The position numbers were made by a program, and so were the translations under genes. The notes below the pieces were generated by a model, which saw only the letters and a list, made by a program, of their open reading frames with translations, was not told where the DNA came from and did not search any database. Below are positions 19,584 to 28,133 of a stretch of DNA of 64,000 nt, piece after piece (position 1 is the first letter of the stretch; the number at the start of each line of letters is the position of its first letter). Source of the DNA: Bradyrhizobium archetypum (GTDB lineage Bacteria > Pseudomonadota > Alphaproteobacteria > Rhizobiales > Xanthobacteraceae); NCBI RefSeq assembly GCF_013114835.1, contig NZ_JAAVLW010000003.1, positions 496,001 to 560,000 on the forward strand, written 5' to 3'.

Positions 19584-21395
19584 TCAGAGCTGCGGCCGGA
19601 CGCGATAGATTTCGAGCGGTTCGCTGGCGGCCTGCGGCAACTTCTCGAGCCAGTCCGGCGACTCACCGCGGGTCAGCGCGGCGAGGAAGCCGGCCGGCGC
19701 CGCTGCGGTCAATAGCGCGGTCTCGGCGTTGCCGCGGCATAGCGCGACAAGCCCAATCCGGTTGCTCTCGATCGTGGTCCGTGCCTGTGCCGCCGTGCCC
19801 ATAAAGGCGTCGAGCGCGAGCAAGTTGCCGGTGACGTTGCGGTGATAGGGGCCGGCCAGCACGCGGTGAGGCGAGCGCGCGAGGATCGGCGCCCCGAGGT
19901 TGGAGATTGCAAGCACGGTGGTCGGCGACTGCGCAGCGAGGCGCGCGTAATCGGCAGCCCGCTCGCAACTGCTGCTCTGCAGGACGGCGGGCGCCGCCTC
20001 TCCCCAGGCAGCCGACGCTGCATGGGCAGCCACGCTCCAGGTGACGTTCAGAGAGACCAGCCAGACCAAGGCCATCCGCGGCAGAGAGTACCGGTCTGAC
20101 GTCAACGCTGTGCGGTGTCGCCAGTCCCCGACCCAGACCGCGAGCGCGATGGCTGCGAGCGGCAGCGAGAAAGTGACCCCGCGCACCTGCCAAAGGCTGA
20201 CGGCGAAGGCTGCGGTCAGAAATGCCAACAGTATCCATCCAGCCGCGTTGCTACGGCGGCGCAGCCGCTGACCGAGCACGATCAGCGCGAGCACCGGTGT
20301 GACGTAAAAGCCTGCGGCTTTGACCCAGTTGTCGGAGAGCACGCGCCAGAACGGCTGCGCCTCGGTTACCAGATTCAGCCAGAACTGCTGCAGCCTCGGA
20401 TCAAGCCCGGCATAGGGGGCGGCGAGGCATTGCGGAAAGGCTGCCACCGCGAACGCGGCAACCGCGACAGCAAGCGCAAGCAGCGTGGTAAGCCTGCTGG
20501 CGAAGCTGCGACCGAGCGCGGGAAAGGCCGTTGCCGCCGCCAGACCTATTCCGGATATCGCCGCAACCGAGAATTGCGGGATCGAGTAGGCGTCGCAATG
20601 CGGCGAGAGCCAGTCACTGGCCGGCACGGTTGCAACGAACACGGCAAGGCCTGCGCCAGCGAGGCCGATCCCGAAACCAGCCGCCTTTGCAGATCCCTTG
20701 ACAGGTCCTTTGGCGACTTCCGGCCGATCGCCCAGCAGATAGGCTACCGCGGCGGTCAGCCCGGCAACGGCGACATAAGGTAGCGTTTCCATGCCGACGG
20801 CCAGCATCGTTGCGCAGGCGACGCCTGCGGCGATCCCGGCCAGATAACTGCGTCCAATGACCAGAGCGGTGATGGCGGCGAGGCAGAGCGTGAGCTGGAC
20901 ATTGTGGTGGTCGATATCGCCGGGGGCAAAAACGCCGCTGAAATGGAGTGCGGCGGCGCAGATGATGAACGCCGGCATGACCGCCCAATCGTCGCCGACA
21001 CCGCGCGCGATCCGCAGCAACAAAGTCAGCGCCGCTGCCATCAATGGAGTCGTCCAGGCGAACAGCGCCACCGCTTCGCCCGTCGCCAGCTTTCCGGTAA
21101 TAGTGGATGCGACCAGGATGATCGCCGCGATCGGTGCATCGACGAGGCGTGACCAGTGCATCACAAAGCCGCCTGGCGGGCCCATGCGGTACTGATGCAG
21201 ATCGAACCACGCCTGCCCGCCGATGAGATCGCGGATCTCGACCACGCGAAGCAGGCTGTCATTGTCCCCGTTGGCAGCGGCGAGCGTCGGAAAACCGGCC
21301 AGCGCATGCAGGCCAAGCGCCAGCAGCGCGCCCGCCAATCCAAGCATGGCATCGTCGCGCCATGTAATCGGTCGGACAGCGCTTTGGGGCGTCAT
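19584..21395 (-). CDS. Polytopic GT-C (STT3/PglB-like) membrane protein in the pilus operon
   Basis: This is a 603-residue membrane protein with about 11-13 hydrophobic helices and a C-terminal soluble domain of about 130 residues. The first external loop contains NGDNDSLLRVVEIRDL, followed by FDLHQYRMGPPGG and MHWSRLVDAP. The third loop has FAPGDIDHHNVQL. This D-x-D plus DHH layout is like GT-C oligosaccharyltransferases (STT3/PglB/AglB), which transfer a lipid-linked glycan to protein. I see no clear WWDYG motif in the C-terminal domain, so the transferase role is inference. It lies between the pilin terminator and cpaA and is co-oriented with them. Pilin or pilus glycosylation is the obvious hypothesis. 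The longer start at 21506 overlaps the terminator region and is unlikely. Confidence 0.6.
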   Translation of the reverse strand: MTPQSAVRPITWRDDAMLGLAGALLALGLHALAGFPTLAAANGDNDSLLRVVEIRDLIGGQAWFDLHQYRMGPPGGFVMHWSRLVDAPIAAIILVASTITGKLATGEAVALFAWTTPLMAAALTLLLRIARGVGDDWAVMPAFIICAAALHFSGVFAPGDIDHHNVQLTLCLAAITALVIGRSYLAGIAAGVACATMLAVGMETLPYVAVAGLTAAVAYLLGDRPEVAKGPVKGSAKAAGFGIGLAGAGLAVFVATVPASDWLSPHCDAYSIPQFSVAAISGIGLAAATAFPALGRSFASRLTTLLALAVAVAAFAVAAFPQCLAAPYAGLDPRLQQFWLNLVTEAQPFWRVLSDNWVKAAGFYVTPVLALIVLGQRLRRRSNAAGWILLAFLTAAFAVSLWQVRGVTFSLPLAAIALAVWVGDWRHRTALTSDRYSLPRMALVWLVSLNVTWSVAAHAASAAWGEAAPAVLQSSSCERAADYARLAAQSPTTVLAISNLGAPILARSPHRVLAGPYHRNVTGNLLALDAFMGTAAQARTTIESNRIGLVALCRGNAETALLTAAAPAGFLAALTRGESPDWLEKLPQAASEPLEIYRVRPQL

Positions 21396-21521
21396 GCTTT
21401 CGTCATTCGAAATTGGAGCGGGGAAAGAAGGCAATCTAAAAGGCCCGCTTTCAACAAAGCGTAAAGCATATTCCGTCTCCGCCTCTCTCGTCCGGCAATC
21501 AGCCAAATGCCATCAACGATA

Positions 21522-21545
21522 AAGGCCCCGGCATGCCGGGGCCTT
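21522..21545 (-). terminator. Rho-independent terminator after the Flp pilin
   Basis: A perfect GC-rich palindrome (GGCCCCGGC-AT-GCCGGGGCC, flanked by AA/TT) lies about 25 bp past the pilin stop and is followed on the minus strand by TTTAT. It probably stops most pilin transcripts, letting abundant pilin be made relative to the downstream assembly genes. Confidence 0.8.
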
Positions 21546-21569
21546 CAAAACAACGACCTGACGCTTCGC

Positions 21570-21734
21570 TTACTTCAGCGAGCTCGAAATCGTGTTGAAA
21601 TTGGTCGACAGCTTGCTGCCGACGCCGTTGACGGCGGTGATGATCGCGATCGCGATACCGGCGGCAATCAGACCGTATTCGATGGCGGTGGCGCCGGATT
21701 CATCCTTCACGAAACGCGAAACGAGATTCTTCAT
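21570..21734 (-). CDS. pilA: Flp family type IVb pilin
   Basis: This is the 54-residue major Flp/Fap pilin subunit. A short basic leader (MKNLVSRFVKDESG) is followed by ATAIEYGLIAAGIAIAII. CpaA should cleave after the Gly, leaving the conserved Glu at mature position 5 and Tyr at 6. The remainder is the hydrophobic assembly helix and a short polar tail. I chose the ATG at 21734, which has AGGAGT 5 bp upstream. Serines and asparagines in the tail (STNFNTISSS) are possible modification sites. It is the first gene of the tad operon. Confidence 0.93.
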   Translation of the reverse strand: MKNLVSRFVKDESGATAIEYGLIAAGIAIAIITAVNGVGSKLSTNFNTISSSLK

Positions 21735-22038
21735 GATAACTCCTGTGTACACGTGGCTGGTCGAACTTAAGTTTGGTCTCGCCGGCGTTCTCAGCACCGT
21801 GACCATGGCGTCACCCTAGGGTGCGACAATTTCGACGCAGTTAATTCGACCATGCAAAAATGCCTGGAACTTGCTGTTCTTGCGCACAGTAAACGCCGCC
21901 TTAAGGCATTCGACAAAATGCGAGCGCGGCTTCAACTCACGTTCGTTGCTGTCGCGCGGTATCTGTCGGCTCCTTTGATTCACGGCTCCTTAAGCGCGAG
22001 CGAATACCCGTAGCGTTCTCAGATCGTACGAGGCCGTC
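21735..22038. promoter_or_regulatory. Divergent promoter region between pilA and the desaturase gene
   Basis: This 304-bp gap must hold the pilA promoter (minus) and the promoter of the plus-strand desaturase gene. It is richer in A/T than its surroundings around 21835-21915. I could not identify a convincing sigma-70 or sigma-54 element in either direction, and no gene is apparent. Confidence 0.5.
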
Positions 22039-22866
22039 ATGTCCAGTCTGCCAATGGAAGTCATCGAAGTCATAGGCCAGACGCTGGCCAAGGTCGTTCC
22101 GGTCACGATCGCGCTGGCCCTTGTGTTCACGGTACTCTCGCATTTCTGGGCCTGCAATCCGGGCAAACCCTGGTGGCGCAAGCGCGAGCTCATCACCGAC
22201 ATCTGCTACTGGTTCTTCGTTCCGGTGTTCGCGCGTATCTTCCGCGTCGGGCTATTGGTGCTCGGCGCCGCGGTCGTCTTCAACATTCACGAGGTCGACG
22301 AACTGATCGCATTCTACGACAACGGCCACGGACCGCTGTCGCAGCTTCCGCTCTGGGCGCAGGCGATACTGTTCCTCGTCGCGTCCGATTTCATGCTGTA
22401 CTGGCTGCACCGCATGTTTCACGGCGGCGGGTTCTGGAAATATCACGCCATCCATCATTCCTCTGAAGATCTCGAGTGGATCTCGGCGGCACGGTTTCAC
22501 CCCGTCAACCTGTTCATCGGAACGATCCTGGTGGACGTCATCTTGCTGATGGCGGGCATCTCTCCCAACATCATGCTGTGGGTGGGGCCGTTCACGACCT
22601 TCCACTCCGCGTTTGTTCACGCCAACCTGAACTGGACGCTCGGACCGTTCAAATATGTCCTTGCCACGCCGGTCTTCCATCGCTGGCATCACACGTCGCT
22701 GGAAGAGGGCGGCAATACCAATTTCGCCGGCACCTTTCCGCTCTGGGACATTCTGTTCGGAACGTTTCGGATGCCGGAGAATCGGCTGCCCGAAGGCTAC
22801 GGCGTCGATGATCAGGAAGTGCCTAACGAGATCGGCGGACAACTGGCCTATCCGTTTCGTCACTAG
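22039..22866 (+). CDS. Sterol desaturase / fatty acid hydroxylase family protein, copy 1
   Basis: This 275-residue integral-membrane di-iron oxygenase has the histidine clusters HRMFH (124-128), HAIHH (136-140) and HRWHH (214-218) and about four to five hydrophobic segments. Family members hydroxylate or desaturate lipid chains, hopanoid-like or carotenoid substrates; the substrate here is unknown. A paralogue of exactly the same length, matching about four in five residues by eye, lies at 24397-25224. The two copies flank another membrane protein gene. The start has an ACGAGG-like site upstream. It is divergent from the Flp pilin gene. Confidence 0.88.
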   Translation: MSSLPMEVIEVIGQTLAKVVPVTIALALVFTVLSHFWACNPGKPWWRKRELITDICYWFFVPVFARIFRVGLLVLGAAVVFNIHEVDELIAFYDNGHGPLSQLPLWAQAILFLVASDFMLYWLHRMFHGGGFWKYHAIHHSSEDLEWISAARFHPVNLFIGTILVDVILLMAGISPNIMLWVGPFTTFHSAFVHANLNWTLGPFKYVLATPVFHRWHHTSLEEGGNTNFAGTFPLWDILFGTFRMPENRLPEGYGVDDQEVPNEIGGQLAYPFRH

Positions 22867-22883
22867 CGCCGCGGCGGCTTCGC

Positions 22884-24335
22884 ATGAGCATTGACGTCGG
22901 GACGATCCACCGCGGGAAAGCCTTCAGCCTCAGTCACGTTCCGGCATGGCTGTGGCTCGGAATCGGCGTCTACGCGCTGGCGCTGATTAACGGCCGCACG
23001 CTTCTGGGCGATTCCGATACCTACTGGCAGATCGCAGTGGGCCAGTGGATACTCGACCACAACGCTTTTCCGCGCGTCGATTTCTATTCCTTCACCAAGG
23101 CGGGCGAGCCGTGGATTTCGTCGTCCTGGTTGTCGCAGGTATTGCTTGCCGCGAGCTATAATCTGGCCGGCTGGGCCGGGCCGATTGCGCTTGCCGCAGC
23201 CTGTATCGCCGTAACTTTTGCGATGCTGACCCGGATCCTTGGTCAGCGCATTCCGGCATTTCTCGCCATCGCCGTCACGTTGGCGGCGCTGCTGCTTTCG
23301 TTACACCATTTGCTGGCGCGCCCCCATGTGCTCGTCCTGCCGGTGATGCTGGCCTGGGCCTATGGGCTGCTGTCGGCAAGCGAGCGCGGCAGCGCGCCGT
23401 CACTCTGGTTGCTGCCGCTGATTGCGCTGTGGGCAAACCTGCATGGCGGATTTGTCTTCGGCCTCATCCTGGTCGGCGCGTGTGCGCTCGATGCGCTGTG
23501 GAATGCCGATCGGGCCCGGCACAAGACCCCGGTGCTGCGCTGGGCAGCGTTCGGCTTCGCCGCGCTGGCGGCGTGCTGCGTCACGCCCTATGGATGGGGA
23601 TCGATCCTCGCGGCGCGCAAGATTCTCGATCTCGGGGAGCTGTTGCATCTCATCTACGAATGGATGCCGGCGGACTTCAGCAAATTCGGCATGTTCGAGA
23701 TGTCGATCCTTGGCCTGATCGCCGGCGCGCTTTACGGCGGCGTCAAGCTGTCGCCGCCGCGGATCGCGCTGGTGCTTGGCCTGCTGCACATGGCGCTTGC
23801 CCATATCCGGAACATCGAGATCTTCGCGCTGCTGCTGCCGATCGTGGTGCTTGCGCCGGTGGCGTCGCAGTTCGCGTTGCGGCCGGCCTGGGGAGCCCGC
23901 AGCGCTGCCCCGGCGGGCGTGATGGCGGCAGTGATGCTTCTGCTCGGCGGCTGGACATGGCTGCTCGCGGCCAACACCACCTTTGCTCCGTCCGAAGGCC
24001 ATTCGCCGGCCGCGGCCGTCGAGGCGCTGAAGGCGCATCATCCCAAGCGGGTTCTCAATGATCTCCCGTTCGGCGGCTACCTGATCTGGCGGCAGATCCC
24101 CGTTTTCGTCGACGGCCGCGCCGAGCTTTACGGCGAAGCGTTCGACATGGCGTACTACCGGGCCCTCCAGCTCAAGGACGTCAACCAGTTTGTCGACATT
24201 CTCAAGACCTGGGACATCGACGCCGTGCTCTTGACGCCGCGCACCCCGGCGGTCGGCCTGCTCGACAATATCGGCGGCTGGCGGCGCGCCTATGCCGACG
24301 AGACCGCGGTGCTGCACGTTCGCACCGCCAACTGA
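22884..24335 (+). CDS. Polytopic membrane protein, possible GT-C type glycosyltransferase
   Basis: This 483-residue membrane protein has about ten hydrophobic helices and a C-terminal soluble part of about 100 residues (RVLNDLPFGGYLIWRQIPVF, VDGRAELYGE). The first external loop carries GDSDTYWQIAVGQWIL with an acidic D-S-D motif, then WISSSWLSQVL, which resembles GT-C or dolichyl-phosphate-mannose mannosyltransferase-like proteins. I do not recognise a named family, and the enzymatic role is uncertain. It starts 17 bp after desaturase copy 1 and is followed 61 bp later by copy 2, so the three look co-transcribed. Confidence 0.55.
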   Translation: MSIDVGTIHRGKAFSLSHVPAWLWLGIGVYALALINGRTLLGDSDTYWQIAVGQWILDHNAFPRVDFYSFTKAGEPWISSSWLSQVLLAASYNLAGWAGPIALAAACIAVTFAMLTRILGQRIPAFLAIAVTLAALLLSLHHLLARPHVLVLPVMLAWAYGLLSASERGSAPSLWLLPLIALWANLHGGFVFGLILVGACALDALWNADRARHKTPVLRWAAFGFAALAACCVTPYGWGSILAARKILDLGELLHLIYEWMPADFSKFGMFEMSILGLIAGALYGGVKLSPPRIALVLGLLHMALAHIRNIEIFALLLPIVVLAPVASQFALRPAWGARSAAPAGVMAAVMLLLGGWTWLLAANTTFAPSEGHSPAAAVEALKAHHPKRVLNDLPFGGYLIWRQIPVFVDGRAELYGEAFDMAYYRALQLKDVNQFVDILKTWDIDAVLLTPRTPAVGLLDNIGGWRRAYADETAVLHVRTAN

Positions 24336-24396
24336 CCCGGCCGATCTTTCGGATGCAAACTGGCGGCGAGGCAGGGATTCTGGTACGTCGGTCGAA

Positions 24397-25224
24397 ATGA
24401 ACCTGCCGATCGAAGTCGTCGAGATGCTGGGCCAGACGCTGGCCAAGGTGGTGCCGGTCACGATCACGCTGGCGCTATTGTTCTCGCTGCTTTCGCATTT
24501 CTGGGCCTGCAATCCGGGCCGGCCTTGGTGGCGCAAGCGCGAGCTCGTCACCGACATCTGCTACTGGTTTCTGGTGCCGCTGTTCGCGCGCGTGTTTCGC
24601 ATCGGGCTACTGGTGCTCGGCGCGGCGCTGCTGTTTGGAATTCGCGACGCCGACGGGCTGATCGCCTTCTACGACAACGGCCATGGCCCGTTGTCGCAAC
24701 TGCCGTTGTGGCTGCAGGCGATCCTGTTTCTCGTTGCAGCCGATTTCATGATGTACTGGCTGCACCGCATGTTCCATGGCGGCGGCTTCTGGAAATACCA
24801 CGCCATCCACCACTCATCGGAAGATGTGGACTGGATATCGGCCGCGCGCTTTCACCCCGTCAACCTGCTGCTCGGTACCATCGGGGTCGACGTCGCGCTG
24901 CTGATCGCCGGCATTTCGCCGGGCGTGATGCTGTGGCTTGGGCCGTTCAACATCTTCCATTCGGCGTTCGTTCACGCCAATCTTAATTGGACGCTTGGGC
25001 CGCTGAGATACGTGGTGGCGACGCCGGTGTTCCACCGCTGGCACCACACCGCCCGCGAGGAGGGCGGCGACAGCAATTTCGCGGGCACCTTTCCGCTCTG
25101 GGATATCCTGTTCGGGACCTTCCGGATGCCGCAAGACCGCCTGCCGGATCAGTACGGCGTGGATGATCAGGTTTCGTTTCCCCGCGAAATCATTGGGCAA
25201 CTGGCCTATCCGTTCCGCAAATAG
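24397..25224 (+). CDS. Sterol desaturase / fatty acid hydroxylase family protein, copy 2
   Basis: This 275-residue paralogue of the gene at 22039 has all three histidine clusters intact (HRMFH, HAIHH, HRWHH) and the same flanking sequences (FWACNPG, WWRKREL, AFYDNGHGPLSQLPLW). I chose the ATG at 24397 because it aligns with copy 1; the frame is open upstream but overlaps the preceding gene. Differences are spread throughout and mostly conservative, pointing to an older duplication rather than a recent copy. Both are predicted to be functional di-iron membrane enzymes of unknown substrate. Confidence 0.88.
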   Translation: MNLPIEVVEMLGQTLAKVVPVTITLALLFSLLSHFWACNPGRPWWRKRELVTDICYWFLVPLFARVFRIGLLVLGAALLFGIRDADGLIAFYDNGHGPLSQLPLWLQAILFLVAADFMMYWLHRMFHGGGFWKYHAIHHSSEDVDWISAARFHPVNLLLGTIGVDVALLIAGISPGVMLWLGPFNIFHSAFVHANLNWTLGPLRYVVATPVFHRWHHTAREEGGDSNFAGTFPLWDILFGTFRMPQDRLPDQYGVDDQVSFPREIIGQLAYPFRK

Positions 25225-25360
25225 CCGGTGGCGGATTTCTTGCCAGCATCGCCGCGCCTATTTGCCCTTTGTTCATGAATTGTCGTCAGATTCACCTTTG
25301 TCGGGCGCCGGTTCCGCTGCGTATCGCCATTGCCGGCTTGTTGATGCCCCGGGGTATAGT

Positions 25361-25843
25361 ATGTCGTTCAAGTTCCAGCGTATTGGATTGCGTTCCCTCG
25401 CTGCAGGAATCCTGCTGTGGCCGGCCGTCTGCCTGGCCGCGCCCGATCCGGACCGCATCGCCGTCTATGTCGATCAGGCAAAGCTCGTGAAGCTTCCCGC
25501 GAAGGTCTCCACCATCGTGGTCGGAAATCCGCTGATCGCAGACGTGACGCTGCAGAGCGGCGGCATCGTCGTCGTCACAGGCAAGGGCTACGGCGCGACC
25601 AATTTCATCGCCATGGACCGCAACGGCGAAGTGCTGGTGGACCGCCAGATTCAGGTTGAAGGCCCGACCGATCAACTCGTCACCGTCTACCGCGGCGTCG
25701 AACGGGAATCCTATAGCTGCATGCCGATCTGCCAGCGCCGCGTCACGCTCGGCGACGGCGATGGCTACTTCAAGTCCGCAATCGATCAGGCCGGCTCACT
25801 CTCCAGCCAGGCTGCGGGCTCCGCGGCAGGTGGCAGCAAGTAG
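25361..25843 (+). CDS. Orphan pilus assembly N-terminal (secretin N) domain protein
   Basis: This is a 160-residue exported protein with a signal peptide (about residues 1-27, ending VCLAAPDPDR). It has one domain like the N-terminus of CpaC: VDQAKLVKLPAKVSTIVVGN, then IADVTLQSGGIVVVTGKGYG and TNFIAMDRNGEVL. The secretin channel domain is absent. A Cys pair in YSCMPICQRR and a Ser/Ala/Gly-rich tail follow. The ATG at 25361 is chosen from the signal peptide. It precedes two TadE-like genes, so it may be an accessory of the pilus secretin complex. Confidence 0.75.
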   Translation: MSFKFQRIGLRSLAAGILLWPAVCLAAPDPDRIAVYVDQAKLVKLPAKVSTIVVGNPLIADVTLQSGGIVVVTGKGYGATNFIAMDRNGEVLVDRQIQVEGPTDQLVTVYRGVERESYSCMPICQRRVTLGDGDGYFKSAIDQAGSLSSQAAGSAAGGSK

Positions 25844-25995
25844 ACCCGATTGCGCAGAACCCACGGGCGTTGCGCGGCAGGGTTAAGATCCGGCTAACGG
25901 AACGGGTCGGTCCGGCGGGATCGGCCGAAACAATTCAACAATCAGTTTCCGATAGGCTTTCGCGGCAATTCCCCTCGCGTTCTGAGGTTCGTTCG

Positions 25996-26532
25996 ATGCC
26001 GCCCTCCACCGTTTCCAAGACAAACATCCTGCGCCGGTTTCGCCGTAACCGAAGGGGCTCGGCTGCCGTCGAATTCGCGCTGGTTGCGCCGCTATTCTTC
26101 GGCGTTCTGTTCGCGATCATCGAATTGGCGCTGGTGTTCTTTGCCAGCCAGATCCTCGAATCCGTGACGCAGGATACGGCGCGCTTGATCATGACCGGCC
26201 AGGCGCAGAACGCCTCCTACACCCAGGCGCAGTTCAAGAACGCCGTTTGCGCCAAGCTCATCGTGATGTTCGATTGCGTGAACGGCATTTCGATCGACGT
26301 GAAGAACTACCCGTCGTTCGCCACCGTCGACGTCGCCGATCCGATCGATGCAGAAAAAAAATTCGTTCCTCCCAACAACTATCTCCCCGGCGGCCCCGGC
26401 GACATCGTCGTTGTGCGGCTGTTCTACAAATGGCCGCTGTTCGTCACCGGGTTCGGCTTCAACATCGCCAATATCGGTACCAACGAGCGGCTGTTGACTG
26501 CGACTGCCGCGTTCCAGAATGAACCTTACTAG
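25996..26532 (+). CDS. TadE-like pilus assembly pseudopilin
   Basis: This 178-residue protein has a basic N-terminus (LRRFRRNRRGS), then the TadE signature SAAVEFALVAPLFFGVLFAI with the conserved Glu after the predicted CpaA cleavage site. One membrane helix and a periplasmic domain of about 130 residues follow. TadE and TadF are pseudopilins needed for Flp pilus formation. The start at 25996 has GAGG about 9 bp upstream. It ends 15 bp before the next TadE/G-like gene. Confidence 0.85.
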   Translation: MPPSTVSKTNILRRFRRNRRGSAAVEFALVAPLFFGVLFAIIELALVFFASQILESVTQDTARLIMTGQAQNASYTQAQFKNAVCAKLIVMFDCVNGISIDVKNYPSFATVDVADPIDAEKKFVPPNNYLPGGPGDIVVVRLFYKWPLFVTGFGFNIANIGTNERLLTATAAFQNEPY

Positions 26533-26547
26533 GGCAGGTCAAAGGCA

Positions 26548-27150
26548 ATGAAACCGATGAAGGCAATCTGGCTTCGTGTGCGCGGCCGGCCGTTTGAACT
26601 GCTTTCCAACAACAGCGGCCTCGCTGCGGTCGAGTTCGCCATGATCATCCCGATCATGGCAATGCTGCTGATCGGAACCTACGAAATGTCGACCGGCGTC
26701 GCGATCGACCGCAAGGTGACGATCATGACGCGCACGTTGTCGGACCTGACGTCACAGAACGCCGCGGTCACCGATACGCAATTGACCAACTTTTTCAGCG
26801 CCAGCAAGGCGATCATGACGCCCTACTCGTCGGCCGAGGTGCAGGGCACGATCACGGAACTCTGGATAGATCCGAGCACGCTGAAGGCGCGGGTGCAGTG
26901 GAGCAAGGGCACCGAATTGCATAACAAGGGCGACATCATCGAAGTCCCGCAAGCGCTCAAGATCGCCGGTACCTACCTGATCTTCAGCGAGGTCAAGTAC
27001 GTCTACAAACCGAGCGTTGCCTGGTTCATCAACAAGGAGACCGGCATCACGCTGAGCGACATCTCTTACACGCGTCCGCGCCAGAGCCTTTGCGTGGTCT
27101 ATCCGGCGCCCGCGCCAGGCGCGACTATGCCCCCCTGTCCAAAGGAGTAA
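26548..27150 (+). CDS. TadE/TadG-like pilus assembly protein
   Basis: This 200-residue protein has an N-terminal TadE-like region (NNSGLAAVEFAMIIPIMAML) with the conserved Glu after the processing site, one membrane helix and a periplasmic domain of about 150 residues. The C-terminus has a Pro/Cys-containing tail. It is paired with the preceding pseudopilin gene (15-bp gap) and followed by a strong terminator. An ATG three codons downstream is an equally good start. TadF or TadG assignment is not possible without comparison. Confidence 0.8.
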   Translation: MKPMKAIWLRVRGRPFELLSNNSGLAAVEFAMIIPIMAMLLIGTYEMSTGVAIDRKVTIMTRTLSDLTSQNAAVTDTQLTNFFSASKAIMTPYSSAEVQGTITELWIDPSTLKARVQWSKGTELHNKGDIIEVPQALKIAGTYLIFSEVKYVYKPSVAWFINKETGITLSDISYTRPRQSLCVVYPAPAPGATMPPCPKE

Positions 27151-27243
27151 CGCCAAGCATCGCATGAAGGATCGCATCAAGCATGGCATGGCGATCGCCG
27201 CTGCAGGCGGTTGGATCGTTTAGTATTCGCATAGTTCAAATAG

Positions 27244-27271
27244 AAAGGCCGCGCCATCGGCGCGGCCTTTT
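27244..27271. terminator. Bidirectional Rho-independent terminator
   Basis: A perfect 12-bp stem (AAAGGCCGCGCC / GGCGCGGCCTTT, loop ATC) is followed by T's on the plus strand and has A's on the other side. It lies between the convergent TadE/G operon and the cold-shock gene and can serve both. Confidence 0.88.
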
Positions 27272-27339
27272 GCTTTATTAAGCTGATTTGTTCAGCGGCG
27301 ATCTCCGGGACGCAAGTCGCATACGCCCCGAAAAACCGC

Positions 27340-27552
27340 TTATCCGGCGGCGCGCAGATTGTCGGCCGAAGATTTGCCAGAGCGGCGATCTGCCACGATT
27401 TCGTAGGAGATCTTCTGGCCTTCACGCAGCGTTCCGAGGCCGGCACGCTCGACCGCGCTGATGTGCACGAACACGTCATTGCCGCCGTCATCCGGCTGGA
27501 TGAAGCCATAGCCCTTAGTTGCGTTAAACCACTTCACGGTTCCCATGCTCAC
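27340..27552 (-). CDS. Cold-shock domain protein (CspA family)
   Basis: This 70-residue single-stranded nucleic-acid-binding protein has a five-strand OB fold with RNP1 KGYGFI and RNP2 VFVHIS. It prevents RNA secondary structure in the cytoplasm. The first codon is taken as GTG at 27552 because AGGGA lies 8 bp upstream; the ATG two codons later is the alternative. A 270-bp gap to infA leaves room for its own promoter and a long 5' untranslated region, as many csp genes have. It sits beside infA and a DEAD-box helicase. Confidence 0.92.
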   Translation of the reverse strand: MSMGTVKWFNATKGYGFIQPDDGGNDVFVHISAVERAGLGTLREGQKISYEIVADRRSGKSSADNLRAAG

Positions 27553-27822
27553 TGGGGTAGTCCCTTCTCAGATATACAAGTCGTAGCCCACCTCTCGACG
27601 GGCTGGTGAGATCGAATTTTTGGAAGGGTCGTCAGCGTCTAAACCGGCTATACCGGTGGATAGCTAATGTCGTCCGGCCGAAAATCGATGCTTAATATTA
27701 TTCGATTGCATCGTTCAAAACAATCCTGACGTGCACAAATTTTGATTCGGCGGGCCAGCCGCCCGCATTCGCGCACGATAGCAGCGTATCGGGCGCGTTT
27801 TCGCTTATCGTTAAGGGTTCAT

Positions 27823-28110
27823 TTACCGACGGCGGAACTGTCCGCCGCGCGGCGGCGCGCCTCGCGGCGCGCCGGATGATGGTGGACGCTCGTCCTTGTG
27901 ACGGAAGATCAGGCGTCCTTTCTCCAGATCGTAAGGTGACATTTCAATCGTTACCCGATCGCCTGCGAGCGTCTTGATCCGGTTCTTCTTCATCTTGCCT
28001 GCGGTATAGGCAACAATCTCGTGTCCGGCATCGAGCTGCACACGATAGCGTGCGTCGGGGAGGATTTCGGTCACCAGTCCTTCGAACTGGATCAGCTCTT
28101 CTTTAGCCAT
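27823..28110 (-). CDS. infA: Translation initiation factor IF-1 with basic C-terminal tail
   Basis: This 95-residue IF-1 (S1/OB fold) binds the ribosomal A site during initiation. The core [37 protein letters not shown] and [10 protein letters not shown] are classic. Canonical IF-1 is 72 residues. Here about 23 extra residues rich in Arg, Gly and Pro ([13 protein letters not shown]) follow the RLIFRHK end. GGAG lies 7 bp before the ATG. It starts 23 bp after the helicase gene ends, so the two are co-transcribed. The tail suggests a second, specialised copy rather than the housekeeping gene. Confidence 0.9.
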   Translation of the reverse strand: MAKEELIQFEGLVTEILPDARYRVQLDAGHEIVAYTAGKMKKNRIKTLAGDRVTIEMSPYDLEKGRLIFRHKDERPPSSGAPRGAPPRGGQFRRR

Positions 28111-28133
28111 GGTGGTCTCCAGGTCGATCGAGG

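Noticed and set aside
21835..21890. Sigma-54-like TGGAACTTGCTGTTCTTGC upstream of the desaturase gene
   Set aside because: The GG and GC pairs do not have the required 10-base spacing, so it does not match a -24/-12 promoter.
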